Shown one piece after another: positions 25,964-34,916 of a stretch of DNA of 64,000 nucleotides (within the stretch, counting starts at the first letter, position 1; every line of letters begins with the position of its first letter). The translations under genes were made by a program, and so were the position numbers. The notes below the pieces were generated by a model. The model was not told where the DNA came from and did not search any database. It was given only the letters and a program-made list of their open reading frames with translations. The stretch comes from Streptomyces actinomycinicus. GTDB lineage: Bacteria > Actinomycetota > Actinomycetes > Streptomycetales > Streptomycetaceae. Where the stretch lies: NCBI RefSeq assembly GCF_016741775.1, contig NZ_JAERRK010000026.1, positions 78,044-142,043 on the forward strand, in the 5' to 3' direction.

Positions 25964-26224
25964 ATGTCCGCCCATGATGCCGCCGCCGTTCCCGCCCAGC
26001 CGGTCGACTTCACCGTCGACCTCACCGCCCATGAGATGACCCGGCGGGCCCACGTCATGGACGCGCTCGGCGCGGACTGGGACCCCGTCGCGATGATGCG
26101 TGGCGAGGAGGAGGCGTACGACATGCTGTACTCCGGCCTCGACGAGGAGCAGCAGCGGGTGTACGACATGCTCGTCTCGGCCGGTGTCCTCCCGCAGCGC
26201 GGCGGCGACAGTGCTTCCGCTTGA
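25964..26224 (+). CDS. DUF6400 family small protein
   Basis: 86-residue acidic protein. The family pattern is FTVDLTAHEMTRRAHVMDAL then GADWDPVAMMRGEEEAYDML and YSGLDEEQQRVYDMLV. It is a conserved Streptomyces protein of unknown function, all-helical by appearance, with no membrane or signal segment. Its last codons overlap the GTG of the next gene, so the two are probably translated together. Confidence 0.8.
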   Translation: MSAHDAAAVPAQPVDFTVDLTAHEMTRRAHVMDALGADWDPVAMMRGEEEAYDMLYSGLDEEQQRVYDMLVSAGVLPQRGGDSASA

Positions 26225-26468
26225 TCCCCAGGCGGACATCGGGCGCCGGGCATGGGTGACCTGCCCGAACTGTGCGGACCACCTGGACTGTGTCACCTGC
26301 GGCCAGGGCCGCAGATGCCGCGACCACTGGCGCTACCTGCTCTCCAACACCGGCAGCCTCCTCCACCTGCAGTGCCCCTCCTGCACCCACATCTGGGACC
26401 ACGAGACCGGCTTCGGCGCCACCCGAACCCGGTGGAGCCGCCCGGTCAGCGGCCCGGAAGACCGCTGA
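26211..26468 (+). CDS. Small zinc-ribbon-like protein
   Basis: 85-residue Cys/His-rich protein starting at GTG 26211, inside the end of the DUF6400 gene in another frame (14-nt overlap). Three CxxC-type pairs (CPNC, CVTC, CPSC), an extra Cys in RRCRDHW, and the conserved segment HWRYLLSNTGSLLHLQC suggest zinc binding. I recall similar small Streptomyces proteins with no assigned role. Coupling to the DUF6400 gene suggests a shared function. Confidence 0.75.
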   Translation: MLPLDPQADIGRRAWVTCPNCADHLDCVTCGQGRRCRDHWRYLLSNTGSLLHLQCPSCTHIWDHETGFGATRTRWSRPVSGPEDR

Positions 26469-27018
26469 CCGCCCCCCTGCCCGCCCTGCCGACCGGTGCA
26501 GAGGCCTGCCCCCGCTGATGCGGCGGACGCGGGACGTCCACGCCGGGTGACGGGGCCGTACGCGCCGCCCTCCACCGCGTCAGCGGGCCGGGGTGGGCCG
26601 TAGGCGTGCGCTCGGCTCGACCTGCCGACGGGGTGATTGCGCCCGTGCCGGCCACTGGCCACCGTGATCGGGTGATTCTCCTTCCCGGCTGGATGTGGCA
26701 GCTTCCCGGCTGGATGTGGCAGCGCGGGCCGGTGAGCCGGGGTCTCGGCGCCGGGCTCGCAGCCGGCGTCTTCTTCGACTGGCCCGCGCCGACCGCGCGG
26801 AAGCGTCCGCCCACCGAATGCCGCGGACCGGTGGAGGAACGGGTGCGCAGACCGGTGGAGGAACGGGCGGCCCCTGAACCGCCGCCTCGGGGCACGCGCG
26901 CCGAGCGTATTTCTACTCCAGCAGCTTTTTCCGGATGCAGTAGTTTTCCCACGCCGCCCGAGAAACGGACGCCGCCTGGAAAACAGTCGTCGGAACGACA
27001 GCAAACGGAGGACCCCGC
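26469..27018. other. 550-bp gene-free stretch with two short duplications
   Basis: No convincing gene on either strand. It contains a 21-bp tandem duplication (CTTCCCGGCTGGATGTGGCAG at 26681-26701 and 26702-26722) and an 18-bp direct repeat (GACCGGTGGAGGAACGGG at 26826-26843 and 26850-26867). The last about 110 bp, from 26905, is clearly AT-richer and probably holds the promoter of the GntR gene. Confidence 0.65.
26681..26722. repeat. 21-bp tandem duplication
   Basis: Two perfect adjacent copies of a 21-mer (26681-26701, 26702-26722). Confidence 0.85.
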
Positions 27019-27783
27019 ATGCCCCGAGAGGCGCGGTACCTCGCAGTGGCCGACGTGCTGCGCGCACGGATACGCACGGGCGAGTGGGGCATCGGGCAGC
27101 GTCTGCCGTCGCGGGCCCGGCTCGCCGAGGAGTACGGGGTCGGCCGCAACGTCGTGCAACGGGCGATGGACCGTTTGATCATCGATGGACTCCTCGAAGG
27201 ACGCGCCGGGTCCGGCACCTACGTCCGGCCCCCGCGCGAGCGCCTCCGGCTCATCCGCTCCCGGCACCGCGCCCGCCAGGGGTCTGCCTCCGGCGCCGAT
27301 GTGGCCGGTGTGCCCGAGAAGGGCAGGGCCAGCGCCTGGGACGCACACAGCCAGGTGCGCGTCCCCGCCCCCGAGGCGATCGCCGAGCGGCTCGCCATCC
27401 GCCCCGGAGACCTCTGCGTCACCACGCACTACGAATTCCTCGCCGACGGACAGCCCGTCCAGCTCTCCCGGTCCTGGGAGCCGATGGCGATCACCGGCGG
27501 AACGCCCGTCGTGCTGCCCGAGAAGGGTCCCCTGGCCGGAAAGGGCGTGGTCGCGCGCATGCGCTCCATCGGCGTGATCGTCTCGACCGTGGCCGAGGTG
27601 CCGCGCCCGGCCCGTGCCACCCAGGCGCAGGCGAACCTCCTCGGGATCGCCGTGGGGGACCTCGTGCTGCAGATCGAGCGGACCATCTACGACACGGACG
27701 GACGCCCGGTGGAAACGGCCGACATGGTCATTCCGGACGCGCGCCGGGAAATCGTCTACGAGTTCGGGATCGACCGCCCGTAG
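27019..27783 (+). CDS. GntR family regulator with UTRA domain (HutC subfamily)
   Basis: 254-residue regulator. The N-terminal winged HTH spans about residues 5-70 (LPSRARLAEEYGVGRNVVQRAMDRLIIDGLLEGRAGSGTYV) and a UTRA ligand-binding domain runs from about 105 to 250 (YEFLADGQPVQLSRSWEP...). HutC-type regulators usually sense sugars, amino acids or fatty acids. The ATG at 27019 follows GGAGGACCCCGC. The MFS gene at 27880 lies 96 nt downstream in the same orientation and is the likely target. Confidence 0.92.
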   Translation: MPREARYLAVADVLRARIRTGEWGIGQRLPSRARLAEEYGVGRNVVQRAMDRLIIDGLLEGRAGSGTYVRPPRERLRLIRSRHRARQGSASGADVAGVPEKGRASAWDAHSQVRVPAPEAIAERLAIRPGDLCVTTHYEFLADGQPVQLSRSWEPMAITGGTPVVLPEKGPLAGKGVVARMRSIGVIVSTVAEVPRPARATQAQANLLGIAVGDLVLQIERTIYDTDGRPVETADMVIPDARREIVYEFGIDRP

Positions 27784-27799
27784 CCGTCGAACACCGCAC

Positions 27800-27811
27800 A
27801 CGGAATTCCGT
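27800..27811. promoter_or_regulatory. 12-bp palindrome upstream of MFS gene
   Basis: ACGGAATTCCGT is a perfect palindrome in the 96-bp GntR-MFS gap. Related half-sites follow: ACGGCATTCCG and, near 27855, CACGGAATC. It is a candidate binding site for the adjacent GntR protein. Inferred from symmetry. Confidence 0.4.
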
Positions 27812-27879
27812 ACGGCATTCCGCATACCTTCCGTGCGACTTTCTGCACGGAATCTCGCTGCTGACAGTAGGAAACTCCC

Positions 27880-29118
27880 ATGTCCATATCCCCTCCGCTC
27901 GGCCTGTTACGCGATCCCGACTTCGGGCGGCTGTTCGCCGCGACGGCACTCGGTCAGCTGGGCGACCGCATCATCTTTCTCGCCCTGCCCCTGGTGGCGA
28001 TAGCGGCTCTGCACGCCGACGAGTTCCAGGTCGGCCTGCTGGCCTCGATGACTACGGCAGGCTCACTGCTGGTCGGGCTGCCGGCAGGCGCCTGGGTCGA
28101 CCGGATGCGCAAACGGTCGGTGATGATCGGTGCGGATCTCCTCCGAGCGCTGACCCTGTTGACGATACCGGCCGCCTGGTGGGCGCACCTTCTCACCATC
28201 GGGTGGCTGTACACGGTCGCCTTGGTCCACGGAGTGCTGACGGTCTTCTTCGATGTCGCGTACGTCAGCTATCTCCCGCATGTGGTGGGCCGCGGCAATC
28301 TGGTGGAAGGCAACTCGAAACTGTCGGCGATACGCTCGGTCACCAGCATCAGCGGGCCGACGCTCGCAGGGCCGCTGATCGGCCTCGTGGGAGCACCCGC
28401 GACGCTCCTGGTGAGTTCGGCCGGGATGGCCGTGTCGGGGCTGCTCGCGAGCACCATCGGGAAACGCGAGGAAGAACCGGAGCCGAGCGCACACCCCCAA
28501 CTGGGCCGCGAGATCAAGGAGGGTCTGAAGTTCGTCCTCACGCACCCCGCCCTGCGTGCGATCACGGCGGGGGACGCGATATTCAATCTGTTCCTGGTCA
28601 TGTATCAGACGATGTTGCTGGTGTTTCTCCAGCGTGAACTGGGAATCGGGCCCGTCGGTGTCGGCCTCGTCCTGTCGGGAATGGGCTGTGGTGCCTTGCT
28701 GGGCGCGTTGCTGGCCACCACGTTCGCGAAGCGCGTCGGGCAGGGCCGGGTCATCTGGCTCGCCTCACTGGTCACCTGTCCCTGGACCGTCTTGATGCCC
28801 TTGGCCCGACCCGGTTGGAGTCTGTACGCGGCCGCCGTCGGCCTCGCATCCCTTTCGCTGGGCGGTGTCGTCCGCGTGGTGGCCCAGTCGAGCCTCCAGC
28901 AGGCCCTGACACCCGACCGGCTCCTGGGCCGCATGAGCGCGACGGCCCGATTCGTGTCCTGGGGCGGCATCCCCGTCGGCGGGTTCCTGGGCGGAGCGGC
29001 GGGCTCTGCGTGCGGAGCGGCCGGCACCCTGTGGATCGGTGCGGCCGGCATGACCCTGAGTGCCCTGCCCAACGTCCTGTCACCTCTTCGGACAGGGCAC
29101 TCACGCGACAGCAGATGA
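27880..29118 (+). CDS. MFS transporter (EntS-like), TTA codon near start
   Basis: 412-residue 12-helix major facilitator of the enterobactin-exporter-like MFS_3 group: LLRDPDFGRLFAATALGQLGDR at the N-terminus, then LPAGAWVDRMRKRSVM (motif A) and SISGPTLAGPLIGLVG. Codon 10 is TTA (27907-27909), the rare leucine codon read only by the bldA tRNA in Streptomyces. Its translation would thus be tied to development or late growth. It lies 96 nt after the GntR gene. Substrate is unknown; members export siderophores or macrolides. Confidence 0.9.
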   Translation: MSISPPLGLLRDPDFGRLFAATALGQLGDRIIFLALPLVAIAALHADEFQVGLLASMTTAGSLLVGLPAGAWVDRMRKRSVMIGADLLRALTLLTIPAAWWAHLLTIGWLYTVALVHGVLTVFFDVAYVSYLPHVVGRGNLVEGNSKLSAIRSVTSISGPTLAGPLIGLVGAPATLLVSSAGMAVSGLLASTIGKREEEPEPSAHPQLGREIKEGLKFVLTHPALRAITAGDAIFNLFLVMYQTMLLVFLQRELGIGPVGVGLVLSGMGCGALLGALLATTFAKRVGQGRVIWLASLVTCPWTVLMPLARPGWSLYAAAVGLASLSLGGVVRVVAQSSLQQALTPDRLLGRMSATARFVSWGGIPVGGFLGGAAGSACGAAGTLWIGAAGMTLSALPNVLSPLRTGHSRDSR

Positions 29119-29249
29119 CGGCCGGTCACCTCCCCGGCCACCTCTGGCGCCGAGTTCACCGACACCTTCACTCCCGGCACACCGTCGCCGCTGTGCAGCG
29201 GACGACAGCGGCGAGGCGTCACGCCGCCTGTGCGTGACCGGCCGGGAAA

Positions 29250-29317
29250 GCCGTGTTCCGTGCGGGGTTCGTCAGGGCAGGGTGCCGTGTTCCGTGCGGG
29301 GTTCGTCAGGGCAGGGT
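29250..29317. repeat. 34-bp tandem duplication covering the GH5 stop codon
   Basis: Two perfect 34-bp units (29250-29283, 29284-29317) sharing GCCGTGTTCCGTGCGGGGTT and CGTCAGGGCAGGGT. The inner copy encodes the last residues and stop of the minus-strand GH5 gene; the outer copy repeats them beyond the stop. Confidence 0.9.
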
Positions 29318-31252
29318 GCGGCACAGCAGGGCGGCGGGGCCCGGGCGGCTGCCCACACGGGTGGTGAAGGCGATCCCGGCTGCGTACTCGGTCGCCGCGC
29401 ACTGGCCCTTGTAGTTGCCGTACGCGAAGTCCCCGCCCGCCGCGCCGGCGGGCCGGTTGTCGGACCGGTCGAACCACACCGTGCGCCCGCCGCCGGCCAG
29501 CGCGCCACGCGCGGGGACGCAGAGCGCGGCCGACACGCGCGCGCCGCGCAGGCTGTAGCCGATGAGGAACTCCCCTGCGGGACACTGGTACTTGGTGTAG
29601 CCGGACGCCCAGTCGCCACCGGCCGGCACATGGCGCTCGTCGGTGACGACCGTCTGACGGGTGCCGGCGGCGCGCAGATCCCCGGCACCGGTGTCGGTGC
29701 ACAGACCGCGCCCGCCGGTGTGGCTCAGCCCGGCCAGTCTCGAACCGTCGGGACAGGCGGCCTTGTACGCCCCCGAGTCCCAGTCTCCCGCGGCCCGCAC
29801 CCGCAGTGACGCCACCGCGTCCCCGTGGTCGGTGCTGAGCATGCGCCAGACGGGCACGGAGGCCACGGGGCCGGTCTTGCCCGGCGCCGTCATCAGATGC
29901 TGCCAGGCCGTGCCGCGCCAGTCACCGGCGTCGAGGATGCCGGAGCGGTGCCCCGCGCCGTCGTAGCGCAGCAGTGCCCAGTCGTCGTGGCCCTCGAAAC
30001 CGACCAGCGGCCAGAACGCGAAGTCGGCGTCATGGTCGGCGAAGTAGTCGGTGGCGTTGCCGAACCAGGTGCGGGCCGCCGCGTTCGTCTCGCTCGACCC
30101 GATGCCGAACTCGCTGACCCAGACGGGCGCGGTGTAGTGCCGGCCGCTCTCCTCCACGAAGAACGCCTCGTCGTCGAGGGCCGCCGCCAACTCCGTGCGG
30201 GACAGGTCCTGGTAGCGGGCGTCGTGGGTTTCACCGATGCCCGTGGCACCACTGTGGCGGGGGCCGGTGTAGCCGTAGAAGTGGGCGGAGTAGACCAGCT
30301 TGTGGGCGTCCACGAGGGTGTGCGAGAGGGTGCGGGCGGGTGTGAGCACCGGCCGTCCGTGGGGGAGTCCGTCCACCGGTATTCCGGTCCAGTTGATGCC
30401 CTCGATCACGATCAGGAGCCCCGGGTTGCCTTCGGAGAGGATGCGGTCCGCGGCCAGCTGGGCCGCTCCGTACCAGTCGTGACCGTCTCCCAGGCCCCAG
30501 TTGGGGTCGTCCATGACGTCACGCCGAACCTCGTTGTACAGGTCTGCGCCGACCACGCGCGGGACGGAGGCGTAGCGCCGGGCCATGAACACCCAGTCGT
30601 CCGCCCACCGGGCGGTGGACTGACCGCTGTTCCACCGTTCGTTGCCGTCGACACCGCAGCACCACCGGGACGTGTTGGTGTGGTTGTTGAGGATGACGGC
30701 GAAACCGCTCCGGCTGAGCGCGTCGACCACGGCGTCGTAGATCTGCAGGGGCGTCTTGCCGCGGAGCTGTGGGTTGGCCGCTACGGCGCCGTCCGGCACC
30801 GGGGTGGTGCTGTGGATCATCTCGTTGGAGAACGGCAGCCGGATGGTGTTGACCCCCAGCTGACGGAAGTCGGAGAGGAGTTGATCGAGCGGTGCGCGGT
30901 CCAGGCCGAGGGGGATGCCGTGGGAATCCTGCCCCGCGTGGTGGTTGGCGGGGTCCGCGGCGCTGCCGCTGCCGGTCCACGAGCCCTGCGCGCCGTCCCA
31001 GTTGGCGCCCTTGAGGCGGAACCTGTCGCCCTGCGCGTCCACGATGTAGCGGCCCTGCGTCGACAGCGGCGCGGACCAGCCGGCCGGGTCCGTCGTGCCG
31101 GCGGCGAGTGTGGCGGGGGCGGCGGCAGCGGAACGCGGCGGTGCGGCGGCGGAGACCGCGGACGCCGCGGAGGCCGTGGCCGGCATGGTGGCCGTGAGCA
31201 GGAGTCCCGCGGCGGTGGCGGCAAGCCGCAGCGCGGCTGGTGGCATCGGCAT
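29306..31252 (-). CDS. Secreted GH5 family glycoside hydrolase (cellulase-like)
   Basis: 648-residue secreted enzyme with a Sec signal peptide (LRLAATAAGLLLTATMPATASA). The GH5 TIM barrel spans about 65-440: LKGANWDGAQGSW, the acid/base Glu in DLYNEVR (E241) and the nucleophile in VWVSEFGIG (E381). After it lies a roughly 190-residue C-terminal region with repeated GDW(D/A)SG-Y-K-CP units and paired cysteines, a possible binding domain I cannot name. The start at ATG 31252 gives a clean signal; ATG 31246 is equally possible. It is divergent from the alginate-lyase-family gene, so the two probably act on polysaccharide together. Confidence 0.88.
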   Translation of the reverse strand: MPMPPAALRLAATAAGLLLTATMPATASAASAVSAAAPPRSAAAAPATLAAGTTDPAGWSAPLSTQGRYIVDAQGDRFRLKGANWDGAQGSWTGSGSAADPANHHAGQDSHGIPLGLDRAPLDQLLSDFRQLGVNTIRLPFSNEMIHSTTPVPDGAVAANPQLRGKTPLQIYDAVVDALSRSGFAVILNNHTNTSRWCCGVDGNERWNSGQSTARWADDWVFMARRYASVPRVVGADLYNEVRRDVMDDPNWGLGDGHDWYGAAQLAADRILSEGNPGLLIVIEGINWTGIPVDGLPHGRPVLTPARTLSHTLVDAHKLVYSAHFYGYTGPRHSGATGIGETHDARYQDLSRTELAAALDDEAFFVEESGRHYTAPVWVSEFGIGSSETNAAARTWFGNATDYFADHDADFAFWPLVGFEGHDDWALLRYDGAGHRSGILDAGDWRGTAWQHLMTAPGKTGPVASVPVWRMLSTDHGDAVASLRVRAAGDWDSGAYKAACPDGSRLAGLSHTGGRGLCTDTGAGDLRAAGTRQTVVTDERHVPAGGDWASGYTKYQCPAGEFLIGYSLRGARVSAALCVPARGALAGGGRTVWFDRSDNRPAGAAGGDFAYGNYKGQCAATEYAAGIAFTTRVGSRPGPAALLCRTLP

Positions 31253-31387
31253 GGGGCAGCCCTTGAGGGTCGGAGGCGGGGGAGCGGGGCGGCCGGTCGA
31301 CGGCACTGCCCGGCAGGGCGGAGTCTCCACCACCGGGCACCCAGGGGGAAGAGCGGAAGGAGGGAACAGGCGCCGGAACCCGAGTAC

Positions 31388-31416
31388 TTGACGGCCATGT
31401 GGTCCGTACCTATGGT
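31388..31416 (+). promoter_or_regulatory. Putative HrdB-type promoter for the alginate lyase gene
   Basis: TTGACG (31388-31393), a 17-bp spacer, then TATGGT (31411-31416), 58 nt before the start codon at 31475. Confidence 0.55.
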
Positions 31417-31474
31417 CTCCGTCAACTCGAACGTTCAGGAAGCCGCATAGTGTTCACATATGAGGACGGACTAG

Positions 31475-32698
31475 ATGCAGGACAAGGACGTACCCGCCCG
31501 GCGCCGCCGTAAGACTCCGTGTTCCGCTCTCGCCCTCACGGCGGCGGCCGCCCTGCTGACCACCGGGCTGCTCGCCTGGCCCGGCACCCAGCGGGCGCAG
31601 GCCGCTCCGGACGCCTTCGCCCACCCCGGCGTGAGCGTCTCACGCGCCCAACTCGACTTCACCCGCGACAAGGTCCTCGCCGGCGCCCAGCCCTGGAAGG
31701 GCGCCTACGACCAGATGATGGCGAGCAGGTACGCGAGTCTCGGCCGTACCCCCAAGCCCCGTGCCGTCGTGGAGTGCGGTTCCTACTCCAACCCCGACTA
31801 CGGCTGCACGGACGAACGTGAGGACGCGATCGCGGCCTACACCGACGCGCTCGCCTGGTACATCACCCGGGACGAGCGCTACGCCAAGAAGGCGATCGAG
31901 CTGATGGACGCCTGGTCCGCCGTGCTCCGGGACCACACCAACAGCAACGCGCCGCTACAGACGGGCTGGGCCGGCTCCTCCTGGCCGAAGGCCGCCGAGA
32001 TCATCAAGTACACGTACACCGGCACCTGGGCCGGCTCCGGCCGCTTCGCGACCATGCTCCGCAACGTCTACCTGCCCGAGATCATCAACGGCTCCAACTC
32101 CAACGGCAATTGGGAGCTGTCGATGACGGAGGCGGCCGTCGGCATCTCGGTCTTCCTCGAGGACAAGGCGTCGTACGACAAGGCGATGGCGAAGTTCCGC
32201 ACCCGCACGGCCGCCTACGTCTACCTGGCCTCGGACGGCGACCTGCCGAAGACCGTACCGAGCCAGCACCTGGACACCCGCGACAAGATCGTCTCGTACT
32301 GGCAGGGCCAGTCCACCTTCGTCACCGGACTCACCCAGGAGACCTGCCGCGACTTCACCCACACCGGGTACGGCATCTCCGCCATCTCGCACGTGGCCGA
32401 GACCAGCCGGATCCAGGGGCAGGACCTGTACGGCACCGACGTCGGCGAGCGACTGCGGCAGGCCCTCGGCTTCCAGTCGAAGTACGAACTGGGTGCCGCG
32501 GTCCCGAGCTGGCTGTGCGGAGGGACGGTCAAGCGGGGTCTCGGCCCGACCACCGAGGTCGGCTACAACGCCCTGCACAACCGCCTTGGCATCGCCATGA
32601 CCAACACCCAGGCGCTGACCGAACGGAACCGTCCGGCGGGCAGCAACAACCTCTTCGTCGCCTGGGAGACCCTCACCCACGGAAACAACCCGAACTGA
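31475..32698 (+). CDS. Alginate lyase family protein (secreted polysaccharide lyase)
   Basis: 407-residue secreted protein with a twin-basic N-terminus (RRRRK), a hydrophobic core and a signal cleavage region at AQAAPDAF. The mature part is an (alpha/alpha)n-barrel-type Alginate_lyase domain (PF05426-like): ALAWYITRDERYAKKAIELM, the conserved NSNGNWELSMTEAAVGISVF and the HTGYGISAISHVAETSRIQG region with candidate catalytic His and Tyr. It cleaves uronate-containing polysaccharides by beta-elimination; the exact substrate (alginate, glucuronan) is not decidable here. It is divergent from the GH5 gene. Confidence 0.85.
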   Translation: MQDKDVPARRRRKTPCSALALTAAAALLTTGLLAWPGTQRAQAAPDAFAHPGVSVSRAQLDFTRDKVLAGAQPWKGAYDQMMASRYASLGRTPKPRAVVECGSYSNPDYGCTDEREDAIAAYTDALAWYITRDERYAKKAIELMDAWSAVLRDHTNSNAPLQTGWAGSSWPKAAEIIKYTYTGTWAGSGRFATMLRNVYLPEIINGSNSNGNWELSMTEAAVGISVFLEDKASYDKAMAKFRTRTAAYVYLASDGDLPKTVPSQHLDTRDKIVSYWQGQSTFVTGLTQETCRDFTHTGYGISAISHVAETSRIQGQDLYGTDVGERLRQALGFQSKYELGAAVPSWLCGGTVKRGLGPTTEVGYNALHNRLGIAMTNTQALTERNRPAGSNNLFVAWETLTHGNNPN

Positions 32699-32723
32699 CG
32701 GCGCACCGGCTCCGCGGGCGCCC

Positions 32724-33620
32724 TCAACGGGCCCGGGGCCGAGCGCCGTTCGCCCGTGCACCGCGGGTGACCAGGGCCCCGGCCGCGGTGCGCCGGCCGG
32801 GCTCGATCTGCCCGGCGAACGCCTGCAGCGCGGCCGAGCTGTTCGGCGGCATGACCGCCATCAGCCCGCGATCCTGCGCCTCCGCCAGCGCGTCCGCGGC
32901 CCGGCTGCCCTCCGCGGCGTGCACCAGACGTACGTGCCCGTCCCCGGACCCCCGCCGGTCCACCGGCGTCACGGCACCGTGTGTGCCGTCGGGCAGCGTC
33001 ACCCACAGCTCGAAGTCGTCGAACCGGAAGAAGTCCGCGCCCTTCACGGGCCAGGGGTAGTGGTGCTCACCCGGCACCTTCGGCAGGATCCCCTGGTGGT
33101 GGCCGCGGCTCATCGGCACGCACGCGTTGAACAGCGAGTCGGTCCAGGCCTCGACGCCGTCGGCGTCCCTGATCGGCGTGCGCAGCAGTTCCTCGGCCTC
33201 CTCGTAACCGAGTTCCGCCAGGGCGGGCAGCGTCAGCGGGAAGGCCGCCACGAGAGTGGCCGCGTCCTGTCGCAGCCGGTCGATCCGCGGCGGCGCGGCG
33301 CAGAACTGCATGCTCCACTCGATGCCGACACGCGCCCGGTACATCCGCCAGCCCCGCTCGGTCATGACCCAGAGGCTGCCGCCGTGGTGCATCTCCCAGT
33401 GCTCGGAGCCACCGGGCCGGGGCCCGTACGGCAGGTCCCCGTCGTCCAGCGCGTCGAGGATCTTGTGTGCCGTCCGTTTCGCGGCCTTGAAGGACGGCGA
33501 GTCGAAGCGCTTCGGATGCTCGACCAGGCGGATCTTCCAGGGATGGGTCTCCGATTCGGTGCCGCCCGGCCTGACCGTGTCGGGCATCCGGGTTGCGGCG
33601 ACGGTTCCGGCGCGAGCCAT
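32724..33620 (-). CDS. Conserved hypothetical protein
   Basis: 298-residue soluble protein with no signal peptide or membrane helix. The ATG at 33620 follows an excellent AGGAGG site. Visible features are a basic N-terminus, Trp-rich segments (HWEMHHGGSLWVMTERGWRM), and a central Phe/Trp region (HHYPWPVKGADFFRFDDFEL). I do not recognise the family with certainty; it resembles uncharacterised Streptomyces proteins. It is convergent with the alginate lyase gene, 25 nt apart. Confidence 0.75.
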   Translation of the reverse strand: MARAGTVAATRMPDTVRPGGTESETHPWKIRLVEHPKRFDSPSFKAAKRTAHKILDALDDGDLPYGPRPGGSEHWEMHHGGSLWVMTERGWRMYRARVGIEWSMQFCAAPPRIDRLRQDAATLVAAFPLTLPALAELGYEEAEELLRTPIRDADGVEAWTDSLFNACVPMSRGHHQGILPKVPGEHHYPWPVKGADFFRFDDFELWVTLPDGTHGAVTPVDRRGSGDGHVRLVHAAEGSRAADALAEAQDRGLMAVMPPNSSAALQAFAGQIEPGRRTAAGALVTRGARANGARPRAR

Positions 33621-33820
33621 GATGACCTCCTCGTGCCGCCCGCGGCCCGAGCGGGACTCGCGGTGCCGAGAGTGTCCCCTGTGTTTATCGTGCACCTGCG
33701 GGACAGGTGGTGCTACCGGTGCCCGGCTGCGCCGCCGTACCACTTCCTCGCCGTACGCAACCTGCCCCGCCGGCACCGGACTTCCGCCTTTGCCCAGTGC
33801 TGCTCCACGAGGAGAGACGA

Positions 33821-34702
33821 TCAGCGTCCGTCGCCGAGGGGTGCCAGCTCGCGGCTGAGGCGGAGCACGTCGGCGACGGTCCGGGCGTCGGTGCTTCCGC
33901 GGTAGGCGGGCACGGGCCGGGCCTCCGGGCCGATGAGGAGGCCGGTCCGCCCGTCCAGCGAGGCGTCTGTGGCGGCCACGACGGACGACCGGGCGGCGAC
34001 GGACGCGGGCCCTGCGGTGGAGCGCTCGAAGGTCCGCCGCACCAGTGGCCACAGCAGCCGCAGGGCCGGGGAGACGATCTTCGGCGAGCGCATGGTGCCG
34101 TTGGTCATGTCGGTCGCGGCGCCCCCGGGGTCGGCCGCGAAGACGGAGATTCCACGGCCCCGGAGGCGCTCGGCCAGGTCCAGGGTGTAGGCGAGGTTGG
34201 CTAGCTTGGCCCTGCCGTACCAGTGGAAGCCGTAGTAACCGCCCGGAGGTTCGACGGCGTCGAAGGTGCGCTTGGCGGTCTGGATCGCACCGGAGGTGAC
34301 GTTGACGATCCGGCTCGCACCACCGTCCTGGAGCTGGTCGATGAGCAGCTCGGTGAGCAGGTACGGCGAGAGGTGGTTGACGGCGAAGCTCGCCTCGATC
34401 CCGTCGACGGTCCGGCGCCGGTCGGGGAACATGGCGCCGACGTTGTTGACCAGGACGTTCAGTGGTCCCTCGGCCGCCAGCCGGGCGGCGAGCGTGCGCA
34501 CCTCGCCGAGCGATGCGAGGTCGGCGGCCAGGAACCGCGGTGCGCCTCCGGTCGAGACCTCGGTGATCCGCTCGACCGCGCGGGCGCCGCGGTCGGCGTC
34601 GCGGCCGACGACGGTGACGGCGAACCCGCGCGCCGCCAGTCCCAGTGCCGTCTCCAGCCCGATTCCCCCGGTCCCCGCTGTCACCACTGCCCGCTGTTCC
34701 AT
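33821..34702 (-). CDS. SDR family oxidoreductase
   Basis: 293-residue short-chain dehydrogenase of the retinol-dehydrogenase/WWOX-like type. Motifs are TAGTGGIG (about residues 8-15, a variant of TGxxxGIG), NNVGAM (about 86-91), the catalytic serine in VNVTSGA and Tyr-Lys in YGRAK. GRD after the second strand suggests NADP preference. ATG 34702 has a GGAGGG site 9 nt upstream. Two operator-like palindromes (34732, 34772) lie just upstream, pointing to repression by the TetR encoded at 34965. Confidence 0.9.
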   Translation of the reverse strand: MEQRAVVTAGTGGIGLETALGLAARGFAVTVVGRDADRGARAVERITEVSTGGAPRFLAADLASLGEVRTLAARLAAEGPLNVLVNNVGAMFPDRRRTVDGIEASFAVNHLSPYLLTELLIDQLQDGGASRIVNVTSGAIQTAKRTFDAVEPPGGYYGFHWYGRAKLANLAYTLDLAERLRGRGISVFAADPGGAATDMTNGTMRSPKIVSPALRLLWPLVRRTFERSTAGPASVAARSSVVAATDASLDGRTGLLIGPEARPVPAYRGSTDARTVADVLRLSRELAPLGDGR

Positions 34703-34731
34703 GCCCTCTGTCCCTCCGCCAGCCAGCGAAT

Positions 34732-34751
34732 AAGCGGATAGATATCCGCTT
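34732..34751. promoter_or_regulatory. TetR operator candidate 1
   Basis: AAGCGGATA (34732-34740), GA spacer, TATCCGCTT (34743-34751): two perfect 9-bp arms, 30 bp upstream of the SDR start. Confidence 0.7.
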
Positions 34752-34771
34752 CGATGTGGATACGCTAACAC

Positions 34772-34791
34772 AAGCGGATAGGCATCCGGTT
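34772..34791. promoter_or_regulatory. TetR operator candidate 2
   Basis: AAGCGGATA (34772-34780), GG spacer, CATCCGGTT (34783-34791): same arms as operator 1 with two mismatches on the right. The centres are exactly 40 bp apart, close to four helical turns. Confidence 0.65.
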
Positions 34792-34916
34792 AGTTGTCCG
34801 GTTCGGTGTGCGGAGGGGTGAGGCGGAGGGGCCGAGGGGCGGCTGCGGGACCCGTGAGGGAGGAAGGGACTCGGAGGTGAGCCGGCGAGGCGGCAGGGCC
34901 TGTTGGGTGAACCGGC

